Made by a program: the position numbers and the translations under genes | In this document: piece by piece, positions 16,120 to 19,029 of the stretch | Position numbering within the stretch: position 1 is the stretch's first letter | How the letters are laid out: each line of letters starts with the position of its first letter | Origin: an uncultured Planctomycetaceae bacterium | Lineage (GTDB): Bacteria; Planctomycetota; Planctomycetia; Pirellulales; Lacipirellulaceae | DNA length: 19,029 nucleotides | Assembly: GCA_937860165.1 (NCBI GenBank) | Contig: CALMBE010000812.1 | Location: forward strand, 1 to 19,029 | Direction of reading: 5' to 3' | The notes under the pieces: generated by a model | What the model saw: only the letters and a program-made list of their open reading frames with translations | The model's database searches: none | What the model was told of the DNA's origin: nothing

Positions 16120-16516
16120 AGCATATGTCGATACCTCGGCATTGATCGCCTTGGTTGATCGATCCGATTCGTATCATAGTCTGTTTAGGCAACTCTTTTC
16201 ACGACCCCCCGCTTTAGTAACCACCCCCTTGGTTATCGCGGAAGGCCATGCCTGGTTTTTGAGACGATTCGACCGCCAGCGCGCTCTCCAATTTTTGGCT
16301 CTGATCGAGGAAATGAAACCGCTCGCTATCTTGCCCGTCGGCCCGAAAGAGCAATTCGACGCAACGTTACTGCTCAGAAAGTTTTCGGATCAGGACTTAA
16401 CCCTGGTCGACGCTGTCGGACTTCAGATCATGCGCACCCAGCGGTTGAAGAGTTGTTGGTCAACTGACTTTCACTTGGGATTAACCGGCGTCTCGCTAGT
16501 CATCCACGGCACTTGA
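16103..16516 (+). CDS. vapC: VapC-type PIN-domain ribonuclease toxin
   Basis: A 137-residue PIN-domain protein. Active-site acids are visible: Asp10 in AYVDTSAL, Glu47 in VIAEGHAW, Asp103 in LTLVDAVGL and Asp122 in WSTDFHLG. This subgroup, with ribbon-helix-helix partner and the TLVDA / TDFH pattern, is a Mg-dependent ribonuclease toxin. The start ATG at 16103 overlaps the antitoxin end; longer forms lack the PIN start position. It is not closely similar to the VapC at 279-713. It ends next to a large palindromic repeat. RNA target unknown. Confidence 0.9.
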   Translation: MATNPKAYVDTSALIALVDRSDSYHSLFRQLFSRPPALVTTPLVIAEGHAWFLRRFDRQRALQFLALIEEMKPLAILPVGPKEQFDATLLLRKFSDQDLTLVDAVGLQIMRTQRLKSCWSTDFHLGLTGVSLVIHGT

Positions 16517-16534
16517 AATCCCGCCCTCAAGCTG

Positions 16535-16616
16535 GTAGGCCGGAACAAGGTACCCCGCAGTTCCGGCTTGTCCCGCCAGCGCTGCCGGAACTGCGGAGTA
16601 CCTTGTTCCGGCCTAC
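16535..16616. repeat. Double copy of the GTAGGCCGGAAC repeat, in inverted orientation
   Basis: Two 33-base copies, 16535-16567 and 16584-16616, are reverse complements with one mismatch and are separated by 16 bases. Each copy is itself a hairpin or partial hairpin. The second copy is identical to bases 11572-11604. It separates the convergent VapC and HepT genes and sits beside the duplicated ABC gene end. Confidence 0.9.
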
Positions 16617-16626
16617 GCCCTCCCCC

Positions 16627-16700
16627 CCTCAAGTCACCAACCTCTTAGTGACCAGCATGGGTAAGTCTTCCAGGGTCGATTTGCGCTCGGCGCAGTAAAT
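16627..16700 (-). pseudogene. Second, decayed copy of the 3' end of the ABC ATPase gene
   Basis: These 74 bases match 17413-17486 (the last codons and stop of the ABC ATPase gene) at 61 positions, in the same orientation and without gaps. Read on the minus strand the copy gives AERKSTLEDLPMLVTKRLVT and a stop, against AEREPTLEDVFMLVTKGLVT and a stop in the real gene. It starts a few bases after the HepT stop codon. The rest of the ABC gene is not present here. Confidence 0.85.
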
Positions 16701-16704
16701 CCGC

Positions 16705-17052
16705 TCAAGCGTTGTCAATTTTGGACAACAACTCCCCAAGTCGTGAACGCAACTCTGGGATCTTGTTCACGACGATGTCCCACACCAACTCATAGTCCAC
16801 TCCAAAGTAAGCGTGGATCAGTCGATCGCGCAGGCCCGCCATCATCCGCCACTGAAAGCTTGGATGTTTTAGGCGGAAATCTTCAGGTACATGCTTTGTC
16901 GCCTCGCCAATGATTTCTAAACTGCGAACGAATGCCCGTTGCAAGGTATCGTCTTGAATGAATTGGTCTCGCTCAAGATCGGTGGAGAACTTCACCAGGT
17001 AATCGGCTTCCACCAGCATGTGCCGCAAATATTCAATCGGCAAAGACGACAT
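16705..17052 (-). CDS. hepT: HepT-type HEPN toxin (DUF86)
   Basis: A 115-residue all-helical HEPN protein. The RX4HXY catalytic motif is intact: Arg75, His80 and Tyr82 in RDRLIHAYFGVD. HepT toxins are ribonucleases whose motif tyrosine is inactivated by AMP groups added by the partner MntA. Other DUF86 features are the N-terminal LRHMLVEADYLVKF helix and the RSLEIIGEATKHVPEDF segment. The gene overlaps mntA by 20 bp and is translated after it. It is flanked by two copies of the ABC-gene 3' end. Confident family call; activity not tested. Confidence 0.92.
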   Translation of the reverse strand: MSSLPIEYLRHMLVEADYLVKFSTDLERDQFIQDDTLQRAFVRSLEIIGEATKHVPEDFRLKHPSFQWRMMAGLRDRLIHAYFGVDYELVWDIVVNKIPELRSRLGELLSKIDNA

Positions 17053-17350
17053 CTTCGGCCTCTAGCAAGATGCGTGGTCCGATAAAGGGGCTCAGCGATT
17101 CGAGCGTGAGCAATTCCACACGCCGCTGGAGCGACTGTTGAAGGAGGTCACCAACCGCCGAGAAATTGTCGTAGGTCTTCTGGCCCGGGACAAACTGTAC
17201 GAGCAAATCCACATCGCTTTCCCTACCCTGGTCACCACGAACAAACGAGCCAAACAAGGAAAGTCTTTCGACGCCGTGAGTCCGTAGTTGCGGCTCCAGA
17301 TGACGAATCCGACTGGCGATTTCCTGTTTATTCTCGACCATGGTACTCAT
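17033..17350 (-). CDS. mntA: MntA-type minimal nucleotidyltransferase antitoxin
   Basis: A 105-residue nucleotidyltransferase with the signature LFGSFVRGDQGRESDVDLLV: Gly34-Ser35 and the metal-binding Asp46 and Asp48. MntA AMPylates HepT and so keeps it inactive. The frame reaches 17392, but the ATG at 17350 sits exactly six bases after a perfect TATAAT, so I take it as the start; an ATG at 17341 is the alternative, with a nine-base leader. The stop overlaps hepT. Confidence 0.9.
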   Translation of the reverse strand: MSTMVENKQEIASRIRHLEPQLRTHGVERLSLFGSFVRGDQGRESDVDLLVQFVPGQKTYDNFSAVGDLLQQSLQRRVELLTLESLSPFIGPRILLEAEDVVFAD

Positions 17351-17356
17351 GTCCCG

Positions 17357-17386
17357 ATTATACCTTATGAATGAGGTCGGAAACAA
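17357..17386 (-). promoter_or_regulatory. Promoter giving a probably leaderless mntA mRNA
   Basis: Minus strand TTGTTT (17386-17381), 18 bp spacer, perfect TATAAT (17362-17357), then six bases (CGGGAC) and ATG at 17350. The expected first base of the mRNA is the A of ATG. Confidence 0.55.
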
Positions 17387-17414
17387 CCACACCCACGATC
17401 CTTACCCCACCGCC

Positions 17415-18341
17415 TCAAGTCACCAGCCCCTTGGTGACCAGCATGAACACGTCTTCGAGGGTCGGTTCGCGCTCGGCGTAGGAGATTAGGCCGCAATCGG
17501 CGGCGACGAGTTGCCGTAGGAGGCGCTGGACGTCGGCATCGGTCCCTTTCATCTCGGCGACGCACGTCCGCGAGTTGACCTCGATGTTCTGCACAAGTGG
17601 GTCGCTGCGAATCAGGCTAACCCCCTGTTCCATGTTGCCGGTGAAACGGATATCCAAGTGCCGGTTCTTCGTGATTTTGCGATACACCTGGTCGATGGGT
17701 CCGTGGAGCAACAGTTGGCCCCGCTCGATGATGCCGATGCTTGTGCAACAGTCGGCAAGCTCGGTGAGAATGTGACTCGAGATGAGAATGGTTTTTCCCA
17801 TCTTGCGTAGCTCTTTGAGAAGGGCTTTTACTTCTAACCGCGCGCGAGGGTCGAGGCCACTGGCCGGTTCGTCGAGAATCAATACCGGGGGATCATGCAC
17901 CAAGGTTTTCGCCAGACACAAGCGTTGCTTCATGCCGCGCGAGAGGCCGTTCACGTAGTCGTCGCGTTTGTGAGTGAGATCGAGTAGCTCCAAGACATCG
18001 GTCAGAACCTGCTTGCGACGGGCGCTGGGTACCTGGTAGGCGACGGCGAAAAAATCCAGAAACTCCCAGACTTTCATGCCGTCGTAGACCCCGAAATTGT
18101 CCGGCATGTACCCGATACTCCGCCGCACGGCGATTGGGTCCTGCGTCACGCTATGGCCGTTGACGGTCGCCTCGCCGTGAGTTGCTTTCAGGAGCGTGGC
18201 GAGAAAGCGAATGGTGGTGCTCTTGCCGGCCCCGTTGGGACCGATGAACCCAAACATTTCCCCGGCGGGAATCTTGAGATTAAGATTGCCCACCGCGACG
18301 AAGTCGCCGTAGCGCTTGGTGAGGTTGCGAACTTCGATCAC
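17415..18341 (-). CDS. ABC-2 type transporter ATP-binding protein
   Basis: About 308 residues if the native start is the GTG at 18341. Walker A GPNGAGKST (34-42), the LSRGMKQR signature, Walker B VLILDEP followed by ASGLDP, and the ISSHILTELADC switch region are all intact. The C-terminal domain is typical of drug, lipid or gliding-type ABC-2 exporters and ends in TLEDVFMLV. It would power a membrane permease, but no permease gene is next to it in the window: the next genes downstream are MntA and HepT. The open frame continues upstream into a CysQ-like sequence; this fusion is probably artificial. The last 74 bases are duplicated at 16627-16700. Confidence 0.9.
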   Translation of the reverse strand: MIEVRNLTKRYGDFVAVGNLNLKIPAGEMFGFIGPNGAGKSTTIRFLATLLKATHGEATVNGHSVTQDPIAVRRSIGYMPDNFGVYDGMKVWEFLDFFAVAYQVPSARRKQVLTDVLELLDLTHKRDDYVNGLSRGMKQRLCLAKTLVHDPPVLILDEPASGLDPRARLEVKALLKELRKMGKTILISSHILTELADCCTSIGIIERGQLLLHGPIDQVYRKITKNRHLDIRFTGNMEQGVSLIRSDPLVQNIEVNSRTCVAEMKGTDADVQRLLRQLVAADCGLISYAEREPTLEDVFMLVTKGLVT

Positions 18342-18360
18342 TTCATCTTCCTCAGCGATA
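18339..18360. other. Junction between the planctomycete-like and foreign DNA
   Basis: Left of here is GC-rich ABC ATPase sequence; right of here AT-rich sequence encoding an unrelated phosphatase. The two reading frames meet in frame at IIAEEDE / VIEVRNLTKRYG on the minus strand. GAGGAAGATGAA before the GTG may include the short shared stretch that joined the two. Confidence 0.75.
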
Positions 18361-18560
18361 ATCGGGATATGCGGGGTGAGTTTATGAAGCGCAGCGGTGA
18401 TATATTTATTAGCGGCGATATCAGCTTCAGTGACCGGGCTATTATCCGATTTTTTGTTCGATGTATAACCATCTGAAAAATAACCCATAATAATATGTCC
18501 AGCATCGCGCGCAATTTCGCAAGCTGAGACTAGATATTTGTTATAATCAGTGTTATGCAT
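18342..18560 (-). CDS. CysQ-like inositol monophosphatase family protein, N-terminal fragment
   Basis: The first 73 residues of a 3'(2'),5'-bisphosphate nucleotidase or inositol monophosphatase family protein: YLVSACEIARDAGHIIMGYF, the metal-site SPVTEAD segment and IPIIAEED. CysQ removes the 3' phosphate of PAP in sulfur assimilation. The remaining three quarters, with the DPIDGT motif, are missing because the sequence switches to an ABC ATPase. Its AT-rich composition matches the GDH fragment, to which it is divergent with a 41-bp gap, but not the rest of the window. Confidence 0.75.
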
Positions 18561-18601
18561 CTGGGTATACTTACAATCTTAATTTATAGAAGTATTTACT
18601 C

Positions 18602-19029
18602 ATGATTACCTCCTACTTGCAACAACAGAGCGAACATCTCAAAAAAATTATTTCCGCTTTGCCAAAAACATCCCCCAAAGATTTTGCTTATTTTGTAGAG
18701 CGGTTTTACGCAAAATTACCAATTGATGATTTGCTGGTTTTAGAGCCAGCCGTGGCAATTGCCATGGCAAAAAATGCCTTTGAATTTATGGCGCAGCGCA
18801 GTGGCGGCGAACCGAAAATCCGTATTTTCACGCCTGATAAAAAACAGCATGGTTATGAGGTTAAACATGTTGTGCTCGAGCTAATCAACGATGATATGCC
18901 ATTTCTCGTAGATTCGCTAACGATGGAGCTTACGCGCCGCGGCTTTATTATTTACAATACCATCCACCCGATAATAAGTATTTCCCGCGATAAGAACGGC
19001 AAAATTTCTGCCATTGGTGATAAGTGCGA
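18602..19029 (+). CDS. NAD-specific glutamate dehydrogenase (large, GdhB/RocG-unrelated type), N-terminal fragment
   Basis: The first 142 codons of a frame that runs off the end of the window without a stop. It matches the N terminus of the very large (about 1,600-residue) alphaproteobacterial-type NAD-glutamate dehydrogenases: DFAYFVERFYAKLPIDDLL, EPKIRIFTPDKK, VVLELINDDMPFLVDSLTME and LTRRGFIIYNTIHPIISISRD. The full enzyme deaminates glutamate to 2-oxoglutarate. The catalytic region is not in the window. No ribosome site is obvious. The gene is of an organism type different from the planctomycete-like part. Confidence 0.82.
   Translation, partial: MITSYLQQQSEHLKKIISALPKTSPKDFAYFVERFYAKLPIDDLLVLEPAVAIAMAKNAFEFMAQRSGGEPKIRIFTPDKKQHGYEVKHVVLELINDDMPFLVDSLTMELTRRGFIIYNTIHPIISISRDKNGKISAIGDKC

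Noticed and set aside
16535..16616. A CRISPR array, because of repeated 33-base units with a 16-base spacer
   Set aside because: There are only two units and they are in opposite orientations; no Cas gene is present. It is an inverted pair of palindromic elements.
17415..18560. A novel phosphatase-ABC ATPase fusion protein
   Set aside because: The phosphatase part lacks most of its catalytic domain and differs in composition from the ABC part; the join best fits a chimeric contig.

Overview
The window looks like a metagenome-type contig from a planctomycete (Pirellulales-like), with a short foreign tail. Positions 1 to about 18,340 have roughly mid-50s to 60 percent GC by eye. They carry long genes separated by palindromic repeats, typical TrpB and TrpA, a GT2-GT83 fusion and a small conserved protein of a type I associate with planctomycetes. 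The taxonomy is an inference from protein resemblance; no search was run. From about 18,342 to the end the DNA is clearly more AT-rich. It holds two divergent gene fragments of alphaproteobacterial type (a CysQ-like phosphatase and an NAD-glutamate dehydrogenase), so this end is most likely an assembly chimera.

Layout. 1-263: 3' end of galE (+). 279-924: VapBC toxin-antitoxin pair (-). 1096-2529: MATE exporter (-). 2842-5799: large FAD plus Fe-S oxidoreductase of the YdiJ / D-2-hydroxyacid dehydrogenase type (+). 5871-7628: OPT-family transporter (-). 8087-10519: GT2 glycosyltransferase fused to an ArnT-like membrane glycosyltransferase (+). 10595-11491: cation diffusion facilitator (-). 11715-12935 trpB and 13156-13956 trpA (+), separated by an unusually long repeat-bearing gap. 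14150-14692: conserved protein with its own promoter and a 5' stem-loop. 14752-17350: a compact island of toxin-antitoxin or TA-like modules: DUF4160/DUF2442, a decayed HigB with intact HigA, VapBC, and MntA-HepT. 17415-18341: ABC-transporter ATPase (-), fused in frame at the junction to the foreign CysQ start.

The most notable structure is around the MntA-HepT module. It sits between two diverged direct copies (about 82 percent identical over 74 bp) of the 3' end of the ABC ATPase gene, as expected if the module entered at, or was duplicated with, that 3' end. Three of the TA-like operons (DUF4160, VapB, MntA) have a -10 hexamer exactly six bases before the start codon, so their mRNAs are predicted to be leaderless. 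Elsewhere at least five kinds of palindromic repeat fill the intergenic gaps. One kind is also found inside the trpB reading frame and another supplies the stop codon of the cation transporter.

Only trpBA is a clear metabolic operon. The other housekeeping genes are single units, often convergent and separated by hairpins that may act as terminators.
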